DNA of 64,000 nt from Flavobacterium sp. 90 (GCF_004339525.1 NZ_SMGE01000001.1:2604001-2668000); one strand, 5' to 3'. Shown: positions 1 through 7,538, counted from the first letter of the stretch. Notes: generated by a model not told the origin, from the sequence alone. A program made the numbers and translations.

Positions 1-972
1 AATCGCTTCTTTAGCAACTTCATCTTCAGAACCTTGTAAACCAAAAATTCTTCTTCCGTATTGTGCCAGTTTTCCTTTTTTAGTTTCAAACATCACTTTA
101 TACAAACTTGGTCCGATAATAGCCAAAGTTCTGGCATGATCGATTCCGTATAAAGCAGTTAATTCATGACCAATCATGTGCGTTGCCCAATCTGAAGGAA
201 CACCTTTTTGAATCAATCCGTTTAAAGCCATTGTACAGCTCCACATAAAATTTGAAGCCAAAGCATAATCTGTTGGGTTTTCAACAACGCTTGGACCAAC
301 TTCGATTAAAGTCTGCAAAATACCTTCGGCAATTCTATCTTGTAAATAACCTTCGTGCGGATACGTTAAATATTGCTCCATTACGTGAGTATAAGCGTCT
401 ACAACACCGTTTTGCAATTGTCTTTTTGGTAAAGAAGCAATTACAGTTGGGTCACAAATAGAGAATTTTGGGAATAATGCGCTTCCGCCAAAAGCAAGTT
501 TTTCCTGAGTAGCTTTAATCGTAACTACAGAACCCGAATTCATTTCGCTTCCTGTTGCAGGCAAAGTTAAAACAGTTCCAAAAGGCACCGCATTTTCTTT
601 GATCAGCATACGTTTTTGTAAAATATCAATCGGATTTCCGTCAAAGTTTACTGCTGCCGAAATAAATTTCACACCATCAATTACAGATCCACCACCAACA
701 GCAAGAATAAAATCAATTTTCTCGGCTTTAATAACTTCAACTGCTTTCATCAATGTTTCAAAATGCGGATTTGGTTCAATTCCACCAAATTCTACAATAT
801 CAAAACCTTTTAAGTTGTTGATTACTTGCTCGTGTACACCATTTTTAAAAATACTTCCACCACCGTAAGCCAATAAAATTTTAGCATCTTTTGGTACTAA
901 AGTAGAAAGTTTTTCAATTTGTCCTTTTCCGAAGATTAAATTCGTCGGATTATATAATTCAAAGTTTAACAT
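1..972 (-). CDS. yqhD: YqhD-type iron/zinc alcohol dehydrogenase (C-terminus cut by window edge)
   Basis: The gene starts with ATG at 972 and runs off the left edge after 324 codons; the family is usually about 385 residues. The translation follows E. coli YqhD closely, an NADPH-dependent aldehyde reductase/alcohol dehydrogenase that clears toxic short-chain aldehydes in the cytoplasm. Visible motifs are the cofactor glycine runs GGGS near residues 37-40 and 93-96, TLPATGSE near 137-143, and metal ligands D192, H196, H265 and H279, matching the E. coli ligands with a two-residue offset. The family is well supported; the physiological substrate is not shown by the sequence. Confidence 0.93.
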   Translation of the reverse strand, partial: MLNFELYNPTNLIFGKGQIEKLSTLVPKDAKILLAYGGGSIFKNGVHEQVINNLKGFDIVEFGGIEPNPHFETLMKAVEVIKAEKIDFILAVGGGSVIDGVKFISAAVNFDGNPIDILQKRMLIKENAVPFGTVLTLPATGSEMNSGSVVTIKATQEKLAFGGSALFPKFSICDPTVIASLPKRQLQNGVVDAYTHVMEQYLTYPHEGYLQDRIAEGILQTLIEVGPSVVENPTDYALASNFMWSCTMALNGLIQKGVPSDWATHMIGHELTALYGIDHARTLAIIGPSLYKVMFETKKGKLAQYGRRIFGLQGSEDEVAKEAI

Positions 973-1249
973 TTTTCTTAGAGTTTCTAAGATGCTAGGG
1001 TTCTAAGGGACTAAGTATTTTGCGTACTCAATATCTAGGAATCTTAGCATCTGTTTATTATTGTTTTTAAGTTTCTGAGATACTAAGTTTCTGAGGTTCT
1101 AAGTTTTTTTTCTTTGGACTTATCGATCAAGCTTAGCATCTTTGTTTTTAATTCTATTTTATGTTTATTGGTGAATAAGAGAGTGAGTTTTTAAGTTAGT
1201 AAGAAAAAACCTTAGCACCTTAGTATCTCAGAACCTTAGCACCTTTTCT
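973..1249. repeat. Degenerate inverted repeats of TTCTAAG/CTTAG type
   Basis: This gap between two minus-strand genes is filled with imperfect copies of short words such as TTCTAAG, ACTAAG and CTTAGCA. One group near 1068-1105 (GTTTCTGAGATACTAAG) is answered in inverse orientation near 1200-1245 (CTTAGTATCTCAGAACC), so a transcript could fold into a long imperfect hairpin. I see no coding potential. It resembles the short dispersed intergenic repeats common in Flavobacterium; a role as terminator or REP-like element is inference. Confidence 0.6.
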
Positions 1250-2011
1250 TTACTTCAATTTTTCCAATAATTTACCTGCTACCAATTTAGATGAAGCTGG
1301 GTTTTGACCTGTAATTAAAAGTCCGTCTTCAACAGCGTATGGTTGCCAGTTTGGACCTTTCGAAAAATTACCTCCATTATGAATTAAAGCGTCTTCCAAT
1401 AAAAACGGAACAACTTTAGTTAATCCTACAGCTTCTTCTTCTTCGTTTGTAAATCCGGTTACTTTTTTACCTTTCACTAAAAATTCATCGTTAACTTTTA
1501 CATTTTTTAAAACCGCTGGAGCGTGACAAACAAAAGCTACCGGTTTTTTGTGTGTATAAAAAGATTCGATCAAAGCAATTGAGTTTTTATCTTCAACAAG
1601 ATCCCAAAGCGGTCCGTGACCTCCTGGATAAAAAACGGCATCATAATCTTTTTGATTAATAGTCGAAAGTTTGTGTGTGTTTTTTAATTTTTCCTGTAAT
1701 ACTTTATCAGCATCAAAACGTTTTGTGTCTTCAGTTGCTGATGCCGGATCATTACTTTTTGGATCAATTGGTGGCTGACCTCCAAGTGGCGTTGCAATCG
1801 TAATTTCGATTCCTTGATCTAATAATTCATAATATGGTGCAGCTAATTCTTCTGACCAAAATCCTGTTTTCTCTCCTGTATTGCCCAGTTTATCGTTACT
1901 GGTTACAACAAATAATACTTTTTTCATACCTTTTTTAGTTGATTTTTGTGCTGTAGCTGATGTGCTGAAAGCTGCGAATGCTATAATCGTAAGTAATGCT
2001 ATTTTCTTCAT
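1250..2011 (-). CDS. Exported DJ-1/PfpI family protein (type 1 glutamine amidotransferase-like)
   Basis: This 253-residue protein begins with a signal peptide (about residues 1-21, ending ATAQ), so it is probably periplasmic. The rest is a DJ-1/PfpI domain of the Hsp31/HchA-like branch: a nucleophile-elbow cysteine C162 in FVCHAPAVL, an acidic partner around E54/E55 in SEELAAPYY, and PGGHGPLWDL near 129-138. Relatives act as glyoxalase III, deglycase or chaperone, and the sequence does not settle which. It is divergent from the LysR gene starting at 2098, with 86 bp between them, the classic arrangement for a LysR target. Confidence 0.88.
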   Translation of the reverse strand: MKKIALLTIIAFAAFSTSATAQKSTKKGMKKVLFVVTSNDKLGNTGEKTGFWSEELAAPYYELLDQGIEITIATPLGGQPPIDPKSNDPASATEDTKRFDADKVLQEKLKNTHKLSTINQKDYDAVFYPGGHGPLWDLVEDKNSIALIESFYTHKKPVAFVCHAPAVLKNVKVNDEFLVKGKKVTGFTNEEEEAVGLTKVVPFLLEDALIHNGGNFSKGPNWQPYAVEDGLLITGQNPASSKLVAGKLLEKLK

Positions 2012-2028
2012 AAGTTTAAAATTTTTGT

Positions 2029-2036
2029 CAAATTTA
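2029..2036 (-). promoter_or_regulatory. Putative -7 element for the DJ-1 family gene
   Basis: On the minus strand this reads TAAATTTG, matching the Bacteroidota -7 consensus TAnnTTTG, 18 bp ahead of the ATG at 2011. No convincing TTG -33 box sits at the expected distance, which would fit dependence on the divergent LysR activator, but that is inference. Confidence 0.4.
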
Positions 2037-2050
2037 CGGCTAAAGTGATA

Positions 2051-2078
2051 TTTGTAAAAATAAAATAAACTATGTTTG
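2051..2078 (+). promoter_or_regulatory. Putative promoter of the LysR gene
   Basis: TTTG at 2051-2054 and TATGTTTG at 2071-2078 resemble the -33 and -7 boxes of the Bacteroidota housekeeping promoter, with a spacer of 16 bp that is slightly short. The -7 box lies 19 bp upstream of the ATG at 2098. Confidence 0.45.
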
Positions 2079-2097
2079 TTATAAATAAATTTATGTC

Positions 2098-3003
2098 ATG
2101 GTAAATCTCGAATGGTACAGAACATTTAAAGCGGTTTATAAAAACGGAAATTTTTCTATCGCTGCAAAAGAGTTATTTATGAGCCAACCTGCTGTAAGTC
2201 AGCAAATATCAATGTTGGAGGCTCATGTTGGGAATAAATTATTTAACCGAAAGTCAAAAGGCGTAGAACCAACGGAATACGCTAAGTTACTCAATAATTT
2301 GATTATTGATGCGCTTGATCGACTTGAAAATGTAGAGAATACTTTTCGGGCAAAAGCCGAAGATGCAAATCGGTTAATATCGGTTGGTATTTCTAAAGAT
2401 CTTTTTAATTGCATTGGTAATCTGCTGATTGCTAAATTTGATTTAATCGATTTTACTTTTGCAGATAACGATGCACTTTTTGCACTTGTCGATGCTAAAA
2501 AACTTGATTTTGCAATTACGACAAAAAGGTTTGACACATTTGACACTGTTTATGAAATCGTCGGAAAAATTAAACTGATAATGGTTGCGCCTGTTAGTTT
2601 GGATGCAACAGAATTCCGTCAGAAATTAAAAGCAGACAATTATACAGAAATCGAGCTTTGGCTTAATGAACAAAAATGGTACAGTCATGATGCCAGAATT
2701 CCACATATAAAATTATTCTGGTTGCATGCTTTCAATAAAAAAAGACCTGCAATGGTGCCTAATTATATTATTCCGTCAGAATCTGAAATGCTTAGAATGT
2801 TGGTGGATAATGAAGGAGTTGCTATAACGTGGAATTGTAACGCGCGAAAATATATTAAAGAAAACAGATTGCAGTTGTTGTGGAATAGTTTTCATGTACC
2901 GGAAGAATTTGTCTATTTATTAACCGCAAAAAACAATAATCTGAATTCGTTTTTTGATGTTATTGCTAAAGAACTTAAGCTATTTTTTGGTAACAGATTA
3001 TGA
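2098..3003 (+). CDS. LysR family transcriptional regulator
   Basis: This 301-residue protein has the LysR layout. A winged helix-turn-helix fills residues 1-60, with the typical string NFSIAAKELFMSQPAVSQQI near 18-37, followed by a linker helix and a co-inducer-binding domain from about 90 to the end. Such proteins bind DNA as tetramers and commonly control a divergently transcribed neighbour, here the exported DJ-1 protein at 1250-2011. The inducer is unknown. The effector domain is somewhat divergent but the length is normal. Confidence 0.93.
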   Translation: MVNLEWYRTFKAVYKNGNFSIAAKELFMSQPAVSQQISMLEAHVGNKLFNRKSKGVEPTEYAKLLNNLIIDALDRLENVENTFRAKAEDANRLISVGISKDLFNCIGNLLIAKFDLIDFTFADNDALFALVDAKKLDFAITTKRFDTFDTVYEIVGKIKLIMVAPVSLDATEFRQKLKADNYTEIELWLNEQKWYSHDARIPHIKLFWLHAFNKKRPAMVPNYIIPSESEMLRMLVDNEGVAITWNCNARKYIKENRLQLLWNSFHVPEEFVYLLTAKNNNLNSFFDVIAKELKLFFGNRL

Positions 3004-3035
3004 TTTTAATCATTTTTATTGGGTTTTTTATAAGG

Positions 3036-3043
3036 TAACTTTG
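3036..3043 (+). promoter_or_regulatory. Putative -7 element for first PKD lipoprotein
   Basis: TAACTTTG fits TAnnTTTG and lies 28 bp before the ATG at 3072. The -33 region is not clear. Confidence 0.4.
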
Positions 3044-3071
3044 AGTAACAAATTTATAAATACCCTGAGAA

Positions 3072-3428
3072 ATGAAAAAGATTGCAACAGTTTTGATATT
3101 AATTACAATCGTTTTTATAACTAATTCTTGCAGTAAAGAATTAGAATCGATTGTTGACTGTACCGGAGAATCAGTTTTGGTTAAATTAGAACATACCGCA
3201 GATGAAGCAAATTCTAAGAAAATTAATTATTCATTTTACTATGCAGGAAGCGGAACTGTAAGAGCCGTAACCTGGACATTTGGTGATGGAAAACCTTCTG
3301 TAGCTGGCAATGATGTGTCACATACTTATAATACTTCAGGAAGTTATGTAGTTAAAGCCGAAGTAACGATTAGAAAAAATGGTACGGATTGTCATATGAC
3401 CCCACAAAAGACGCTTACTGTAAACTAG
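3072..3428 (+). CDS. Small PKD-domain lipoprotein, copy 1
   Basis: This 118-residue protein has a lipoprotein signal (MKKIATVLILITIVFITNSC, lipid-accepting Cys about residue 20) and a single PKD/Ig-like fold marked by WTFGDG near residue 76 and SHTYNTSGSY near residues 91-100. PKD folds usually serve in surface binding or spacing. Cysteines near the start and end of the domain (DCTGE and DCHM) may pair. It is about half identical by eye to the next gene and clearly arose by tandem duplication. No specific function is known. Confidence 0.85.
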   Translation: MKKIATVLILITIVFITNSCSKELESIVDCTGESVLVKLEHTADEANSKKINYSFYYAGSGTVRAVTWTFGDGKPSVAGNDVSHTYNTSGSYVVKAEVTIRKNGTDCHMTPQKTLTVN

Positions 3429-3448
3429 AAAAAAAAGTATTTTAATAA

Positions 3449-3500
3449 AGAGCCAATTTTATAATTTATTGCTTCGGTAATAGCTTATAAAATTGGCTCT
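3449..3500. terminator. 16-bp stem hairpin with inner cUUCGg loop, copy 1
   Basis: The arms 3449-3464 (AGAGCCAATTTTATAA) and 3485-3500 pair perfectly. Inside the loop ATTGC-TTCG-GTAAT forms a second stem closed by a cUUCGg tetraloop, one of the most stable known. No long U-run follows on the plus strand, so termination may be weak or assisted; A/T-rich flanks allow bidirectional action. An almost identical hairpin follows the second lipoprotein gene. Confidence 0.75.
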
Positions 3501-3507
3501 CATTCGT

Positions 3508-3515
3508 TAGGTTTG
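3508..3515 (+). promoter_or_regulatory. Putative -7 element after the first hairpin
   Basis: TAGGTTTG fits TAnnTTTG and lies directly after the first hairpin, about 100 bp before the second lipoprotein. The matching place after the second hairpin carries TATATTTG. Confidence 0.35.
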
Positions 3516-3618
3516 TTTGTTATGTTTTCTTTAAATGGAAGAATTTTCCTTTGTTTTCTTTTGACTTTATCTTTTAAAAGAATATTTTTGAGAGATAAAC
3601 CACTAAAAAATTAAGATT

Positions 3619-3981
3619 TTGAAAAAGATAGCAACATTTATAATTCTGGGAGTAGTGTTTTTTATGACTAATTCTTGCGGTAAAGACGTAGAAGAATCAA
3701 TAATTGATTGTTTAGGAGAAACGGCACTTGCAAGTGTAAAATATGCTGCAGATCCTGCAAATCCTAAGAAAATCAATTTCACCTATCAATATGACGGTAA
3801 AGGAACTTTGCATTCGGTAAAATGGACGTTTGGTGACGGAAAGACTGAAACTGTAAACGGGAATACTGTATCGCATATTTATGAAACTGCGGGAGGTTAT
3901 TCAGCTGAAGGTGATGCTGTAGTTAGCATAAATAAGTCACAATGTACTTTAATTCACAAAAAAGGAGTTACAGTAGAGTAA
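3619..3981 (+). CDS. Small PKD-domain lipoprotein, copy 2 (TTG start)
   Basis: This 120-residue paralogue of the preceding protein has the same plan: lipoprotein signal with the modified Cys about residue 20 (FFMTNSCGKD), then one PKD-like domain with WTFGDGK near residue 78 and SHIYETAGGY. The start is read as TTG at 3619 because it aligns exactly with the ATG of copy 1 and is followed by the same MKKIAT beginning; no ATG is available nearby. A TTG start may lower expression relative to copy 1. Function unknown. Confidence 0.8.
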   Translation: MKKIATFIILGVVFFMTNSCGKDVEESIIDCLGETALASVKYAADPANPKKINFTYQYDGKGTLHSVKWTFGDGKTETVNGNTVSHIYETAGGYSAEGDAVVSINKSQCTLIHKKGVTVE

Positions 3982-4004
3982 TAAGAAAGAAAATATTTTT
4001 ATAA

Positions 4005-4056
4005 AGAGCCAGTTTTATAATTTATTACTTCGGTAAGAAATTATAAAATTGGCTCT
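4005..4056. terminator. 16-bp stem hairpin with inner cUUCGg loop, copy 2
   Basis: The arms 4005-4020 and 4041-4056 pair along 16 positions with one G-U wobble. The loop again contains a small stem capped by UUCG (TTAC-TTCG-GTAA). It is homologous to the hairpin at 3449-3500, so the duplication unit includes gene plus hairpin. Confidence 0.75.
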
Positions 4057-4063
4057 TCTTCGT

Positions 4064-4071
4064 TATATTTG
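4064..4071 (+). promoter_or_regulatory. Putative -7 element of the Nudix regulator gene
   Basis: TATATTTG fits TAnnTTTG and lies 19 bp ahead of the ATG at 4091. No good -33 TTG is present at the usual spacing. Confidence 0.4.
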
Positions 4072-4090
4072 TTTGATATGATTTAGGATT

Positions 4091-4783
4091 ATGGAAAATT
4101 TTCAAAATATTAGAGTTGCGGTCGATGCCATTGTTTTTGGGTATAAAAACAACAATTTGTATGCGCTTTTAATTGAGCAGAAATTTGGCTCAGCCGAAAA
4201 ATATTGGGCTTTACCGGGAGGTTTAGTAAAAGAAGACGAGTCTTTGAGTGATGCAGTGATCAGAGAATTACATGAAGAAACCAATGTGCAGCTTACTTTT
4301 ATGGAACAGTTATACACTTTTGGCGATGATATCAAGAGAGATTCCAGAAACCGTGTAATTTCTGTTGCTTATTATGCGCTGGTCGATGCTTCAAACTTAG
4401 AAATTAAAGCAGATACAGATGCCGAGAAAGTGCAATGGTGTAAAATTGATGAAATTCCGCCTTTAGCATTCGATCATAATTTAATACTTGAAAAAGGAGT
4501 GTCAAGATTAAAATCTAAACTTACTTACGAACCTATCGGATTTGATTTACTTCCGGATGAATTTCTTTTTTCTGAGCTTGAAAATCTTTATTGTACGATT
4601 TTAGAAAAAGAAATTGACCGACGAAACTTTAGAAAAAAAATCCTTAGCTATGGATTTTTAGAAGAAACTGATCGTTTTTCTCCCATAAAAAGCGGTCGTC
4701 CTGCAAAACTTTTTAAGTTTAATAAATTGAAATACAATCAATTAATTGAAGATGGTTTTCACTTCGAAATAAAGTTTGCGTAA
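4091..4783 (+). CDS. nrtR: NrtR-type Nudix transcriptional regulator
   Basis: This 230-residue protein has an N-terminal Nudix domain (about 5-140) and a C-terminal winged helix (about 155-225, ending with the family-typical GRPAKLFKFN). NrtR proteins are repressors of NAD metabolism genes whose Nudix domain binds ADP-ribose, which releases them from 21-bp operators. The Nudix box is unusually complete here: REXXEE is intact (RELHEE), so hydrolase activity is not excluded. It sits directly upstream of two 21-bp operator-like sites and an operon containing prs and nadV, both classic NrtR targets. The related AraR family (arabinose) is the main alternative, but the context favours NrtR. Confidence 0.85.
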   Translation: MENFQNIRVAVDAIVFGYKNNNLYALLIEQKFGSAEKYWALPGGLVKEDESLSDAVIRELHEETNVQLTFMEQLYTFGDDIKRDSRNRVISVAYYALVDASNLEIKADTDAEKVQWCKIDEIPPLAFDHNLILEKGVSRLKSKLTYEPIGFDLLPDEFLFSELENLYCTILEKEIDRRNFRKKILSYGFLEETDRFSPIKSGRPAKLFKFNKLKYNQLIEDGFHFEIKFA

Positions 4784-4795
4784 ATTTTACACAAA
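4775..4795. promoter_or_regulatory. Candidate NrtR operator 1
   Basis: TTTGCGT-N7-ACACAAA, a 21-bp near-palindrome that overlaps the stop codon of the regulator gene. One half-site is identical to those of the second site; the other differs at one base. Its centre is 52 bp from that of site 2, about five helical turns, which would place two repressors on the same DNA face. Confidence 0.65.
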
Positions 4796-4800
4796 ATAAA

Positions 4801-4830
4801 TTGTTTATTAAAAAGAATACTCTACATTTG
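4801..4830 (+). promoter_or_regulatory. Promoter of the NAD/ADP-ribose operon
   Basis: TTG at 4801-4803, a 19-bp spacer and TACATTTG at 4823-4830 match the Bacteroidota consensus TTG-N19-TAnnTTTG very well. The last four bases of the -7 box are the first part of operator 2, so repressor binding would block this promoter. Expected transcription start is about 4836, some 23 bp before the ATG. Confidence 0.75.
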
Positions 4831-4847
4831 CGTATAATTAACGCAAA
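4827..4847. promoter_or_regulatory. Candidate NrtR operator 2
   Basis: TTTGCGT-N7-ACGCAAA, a 21-bp palindrome with perfect 7-bp arms, overlapping the -7 box and probable start point of the operon promoter. The 21-bp length and inverted symmetry agree with known NrtR sites; assignment to the neighbouring regulator is inference from position. Confidence 0.75.
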
Positions 4848-4858
4848 CTATAAAAATT

Positions 4859-5686
4859 ATGATACTTAACCTAGACCCAAAATTTACTCCTATAACTAAT
4901 CAGGAACAAATCGATTTTCAAAGTTTTACATTTTCTGGAGGAGAACCACATATTAAAATCAATCCTAATTTTGATGTTTCTCAAAAAGTAACCATCACAC
5001 ATCGTCTAAATTCATTCAATGATTTGGGATTATTGTGTATTACGGTAGATGCTTTACGCAGAATGGACGTTAAAGTAATTGATCTTTTTATTCCTTATTT
5101 TCCCGCAGCGAGACAAGATCGTGTAATGATCAAAGGCGAATCTCTTTCTGTAAAAGTGTATGCTGATATTATAAATACACTTCAATTGAATAAAGTTTTT
5201 GTTTTTGATGCCCATTCTGAGGTTACTCCCGCTTTGGTTAACAATTGCGAGGTGATTCCGAATCATACCTTTATAGCAGAAGTTTTAAAAATAACTGGAG
5301 AAAACGTAAAGTTAATTTCTCCTGATGGCGGAGCTCTTAAAAAAATATATAAAGTTTCTGAGTTTTTAGGTGGAGTAGATGTTGTAGAATGCAGCAAAAG
5401 CCGAGATGTAAAAACCGGAAGATTATCTGGATTTAAAGTGTATGAAGACGATCTTAACGGAATTGATTGTTTGATTGTTGATGACATTTGCGATGGCGGA
5501 GGAACTTTTGTAGGATTAGCAGAAGAACTAAAAAAGAAAAATGCCGGAAAACTGTATTTGGCAGTAAGTCACGGAATTTTCAATAAAGGTTTTGAAGTTT
5601 TAAACTGCTTCGATAAGATATTTACAACCAATTCTTTTAAAGATTTTGATGGTGAAGATGTCGAGGTAATCAAATTGAAATTATGA
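4859..5686 (+). CDS. prs: Short PRPP-synthetase homologue (ribose-phosphate or ADP-ribose pyrophosphokinase)
   Basis: At 275 residues it is shorter than housekeeping PRPP synthetases (about 310-320). It keeps IPYFPAARQDR (78-88), a catalytic-loop histidine in DAH (117-119), basic residues in SKSRDVKTG (179-187) and a PRPP-loop variant VDDICDGGGT (207-216), where most enzymes have VDDMIDTAGT. Such short forms travel with nadV in bacteria and phages. The expected product is PRPP for NadV. An alternative is the NARP1 route, in which a Prs homologue (Adps) pyrophosphorylates ADP-ribose. First gene of the operon; its end overlaps the next gene by 4 bp (ATGA), suggesting translational coupling. Confidence 0.88.
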   Translation: MILNLDPKFTPITNQEQIDFQSFTFSGGEPHIKINPNFDVSQKVTITHRLNSFNDLGLLCITVDALRRMDVKVIDLFIPYFPAARQDRVMIKGESLSVKVYADIINTLQLNKVFVFDAHSEVTPALVNNCEVIPNHTFIAEVLKITGENVKLISPDGGALKKIYKVSEFLGGVDVVECSKSRDVKTGRLSGFKVYEDDLNGIDCLIVDDICDGGGTFVGLAEELKKKNAGKLYLAVSHGIFNKGFEVLNCFDKIFTTNSFKDFDGEDVEVIKLKL

Positions 5687-6504
5687 GTAAAAATTATAGA
5701 GTAGAAATAGCAAATAAAACTTTAGAAATCATAAAAAATGGCTTTTATGATTATAATGAAAACAAGATTGCTATAAAAAAAGAATTAGAAGAATCCTTAG
5801 AAAATACATTCACAATTGCGCCAAATGATTGGAATGTAATATTAGATATTCCAATTGAAAATAAATTTGAAACAGAGATTATTGCGAAAAATTGTTCTAC
5901 AATTGAAGCAATCTTTCAGGAGAAAAATGGAAAAATTGGTGTTTTGAATTTCGCTTCGGCAAAAAATCCGGGAGGTGGCTTTTTAGGAGGCGCTTCTGCT
6001 CAAGAAGAAAGTTTGGCTAGATCTTCAAATCTTTATGCAACGCAAATTAAAGACAAAACAATGTATGATTTTAATAAAAATCAGTCTTCGTTTTTATATT
6101 CAGATTACATGATTTATAGTCCGAATGTTTTGTTTTGGAATGATGATAATGGAGATTACTTTGAAAAACCGTTAGTTGCAGATATAATTACGGCACCGGC
6201 ACCAAACAAAGGCGCAATGTTGCAGCATAACAGAAAAGAAGAAATTGCTGAAACAGAAGAAGTCTTTAAAAAAAGAATGGACAAGTTATTAGCAATTGCT
6301 TCAAAGCAAAAGGTTGATACACTGATTTTGGGAGCTTGGGGATGTGGTGTTTTTAGGAATGAGCCAAATGATGTAGCAAGTTTATTCAAAGAAATTATTT
6401 CGGAAAAATATGCAGGTGCTTTTAAAAAAATAGTTTTTGCTGTGTTGAGCAGTTCTGAAAAAAAATCAAGTTTTAAGTATTTTGAAAGCGCTTTTGGAGA
6501 ATAA
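5683..6504 (+). CDS. Bacterial-type poly(ADP-ribose) glycohydrolase (TIGR02452 family)
   Basis: This 273-residue protein carries the PARG signature GGG-X7-QEE: GGG at 97-99 and QEE at 107-109, the glutamates being the catalytic pair. A helical N-terminal region precedes a macrodomain-like core containing DIITAPAPN near 167-175 and the late glycine motif LGAWGCGVFRN near 216-226. Family members cleave the ribose-ribose bond in poly(ADP-ribose) and can remove terminal ADP-ribose from other targets. The start overlaps the prs-like gene, so both are probably made together. No poly(ADP-ribose) polymerase is visible in the window, so the substrate may be foreign or mono-ADP-ribosylated. Confidence 0.9.
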   Translation: MSKNYRVEIANKTLEIIKNGFYDYNENKIAIKKELEESLENTFTIAPNDWNVILDIPIENKFETEIIAKNCSTIEAIFQEKNGKIGVLNFASAKNPGGGFLGGASAQEESLARSSNLYATQIKDKTMYDFNKNQSSFLYSDYMIYSPNVLFWNDDNGDYFEKPLVADIITAPAPNKGAMLQHNRKEEIAETEEVFKKRMDKLLAIASKQKVDTLILGAWGCGVFRNEPNDVASLFKEIISEKYAGAFKKIVFAVLSSSEKKSSFKYFESAFGE

Positions 6505-6589
6505 ATTATTTAGACGAAATCGCTTAGCAAGGAAAATGATATTTTGGAATTGTGTGATAGGTTAGAATCTTAATTTAAAAATTAAAAAG

Positions 6590-7117
6590 ATGAAATACAA
6601 TATAGATAATATAGCTCCGGAAAGTAAGTTTTTGCTTTTCTGGGGACATCAACCCGATAAAGACGGAACAATAACAAAAACGTGCTTTAGTCAATGGTGG
6701 TTAAGTTCTTTTGAAGTTGATAAAGTGACTTATAAAACAGCCGAACATTGGATGATGGCAAAGAAAGCCGAATTATTTAAAGATGATGCAGTTTTGAAGA
6801 GAATCCTTTTGGCTAAATCTCCTGCTGAAGCCAAAAAGTTAGGAAGAGAAGTAAAAAATTATAATGAAACCCTTTGGTTAGCGGCTAGATTTGAAATTGT
6901 GAAAGAAGGTAATTTTCATAAGTTCAGTCAGAATCCAGATTTAAAAACTTTTTTATTAAACACAAAAGACAGAGTTATTGTTGAAGCAAGTCCTGTTGAT
7001 GCAATTTGGGGAATTGGTATGGCAAGTGATCATACGGATGCTTTGAATCCGAAGAAATGGAAAGGCTTGAATTTGTTAGGTTTTGCCTTGATGGAAGTTA
7101 GGGATGAATTGGAATAA
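6590..7117 (+). CDS. NADAR (YbiA/DUF1768) family ADP-ribose N-glycosidase-like protein
   Basis: This 175-residue protein matches the NADAR family: LLFWGHQPD near 15-23, CFSQWWLSSF near 32-41, AEHWMMAKKA at 51-60 with the conserved Glu, and the C-terminal block VDAIWGIGMA at 136-145. NADAR proteins act on N-glycosidic ADP-ribose and some reverse guanine ADP-ribosylation made by DarT-type toxins; E. coli YbiA is linked to riboflavin intermediates and swarming. The gap to the preceding gene is 85 bp and to the next 7 bp. In this operon a role removing ADP-ribose from nucleobases is the best guess. Confidence 0.9.
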   Translation: MKYNIDNIAPESKFLLFWGHQPDKDGTITKTCFSQWWLSSFEVDKVTYKTAEHWMMAKKAELFKDDAVLKRILLAKSPAEAKKLGREVKNYNETLWLAARFEIVKEGNFHKFSQNPDLKTFLLNTKDRVIVEASPVDAIWGIGMASDHTDALNPKKWKGLNLLGFALMEVRDELE

Positions 7118-7124
7118 TTGAATT

Positions 7125-7538
7125 ATGGAAACAATAAGATTATATCGTCCGGTAGGATTGAAAGAAATGGAATTGATTGCGGAGACAGATTATAATTTGT
7201 TTCCTCCAAGATTAGAATGGCAACCAATTTTTTATCCGGTAACGAATCAAGAATATGCTGAACAAATTGCTTTTGAATGGAATACAGTCGATGAATTTTC
7301 AGGATTTATTGGAATCGTTACTGCTTTTGAAGTAAAAACAGACTTTTTAAAGCAATACGAAATTCAGAATGTTGGAGATAAAAACCATAATGAACTTTGG
7401 ATTCCATCTGAAGATTTGATGGATTTTAATTCTAATATAGTTGATGGAATAGAATTAGTAAAGGTGTTTTTTACGGATCGTTCTTTAGTAACTGAGAATA
7501 TTGAACTAAGAGATAAACTTAATTTATTTAGAAAATGA
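7125..7538 (+). CDS. Small conserved protein of the type labelled ADP-ribosylation/crystallin J1
   Basis: This 137-residue cytoplasmic protein has no signal or membrane segment. I recognise a small conserved family that begins [13 protein letters not shown], continues with FPPRL and [12 protein letters not shown], and ends near ELWIPSEDL and [10 protein letters not shown]. Database entries often carry the label ADP-ribosylation/crystallin J1 although there is no ADP-ribosylglycohydrolase motif here. The pattern of an Arg in the first strand, a central Tyr and a late Glu recalls ADP-ribosyltransferase folds, but that is only a suggestion. Its end overlaps the next gene by 4 bp, implying coupled translation with the macrodomain-ARH fusion. 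True function unknown. Confidence 0.75.
   Translation: METIRLYRPVGLKEMELIAETDYNLFPPRLEWQPIFYPVTNQEYAEQIAFEWNTVDEFSGFIGIVTAFEVKTDFLKQYEIQNVGDKNHNELWIPSEDLMDFNSNIVDGIELVKVFFTDRSLVTENIELRDKLNLFRK

Noticed and set aside
252..868. Two plus-strand frames inside the alcohol dehydrogenase region
   Set aside because: The minus-strand frame has clear YqhD motifs over its full length; the plus-strand frames are shadows.
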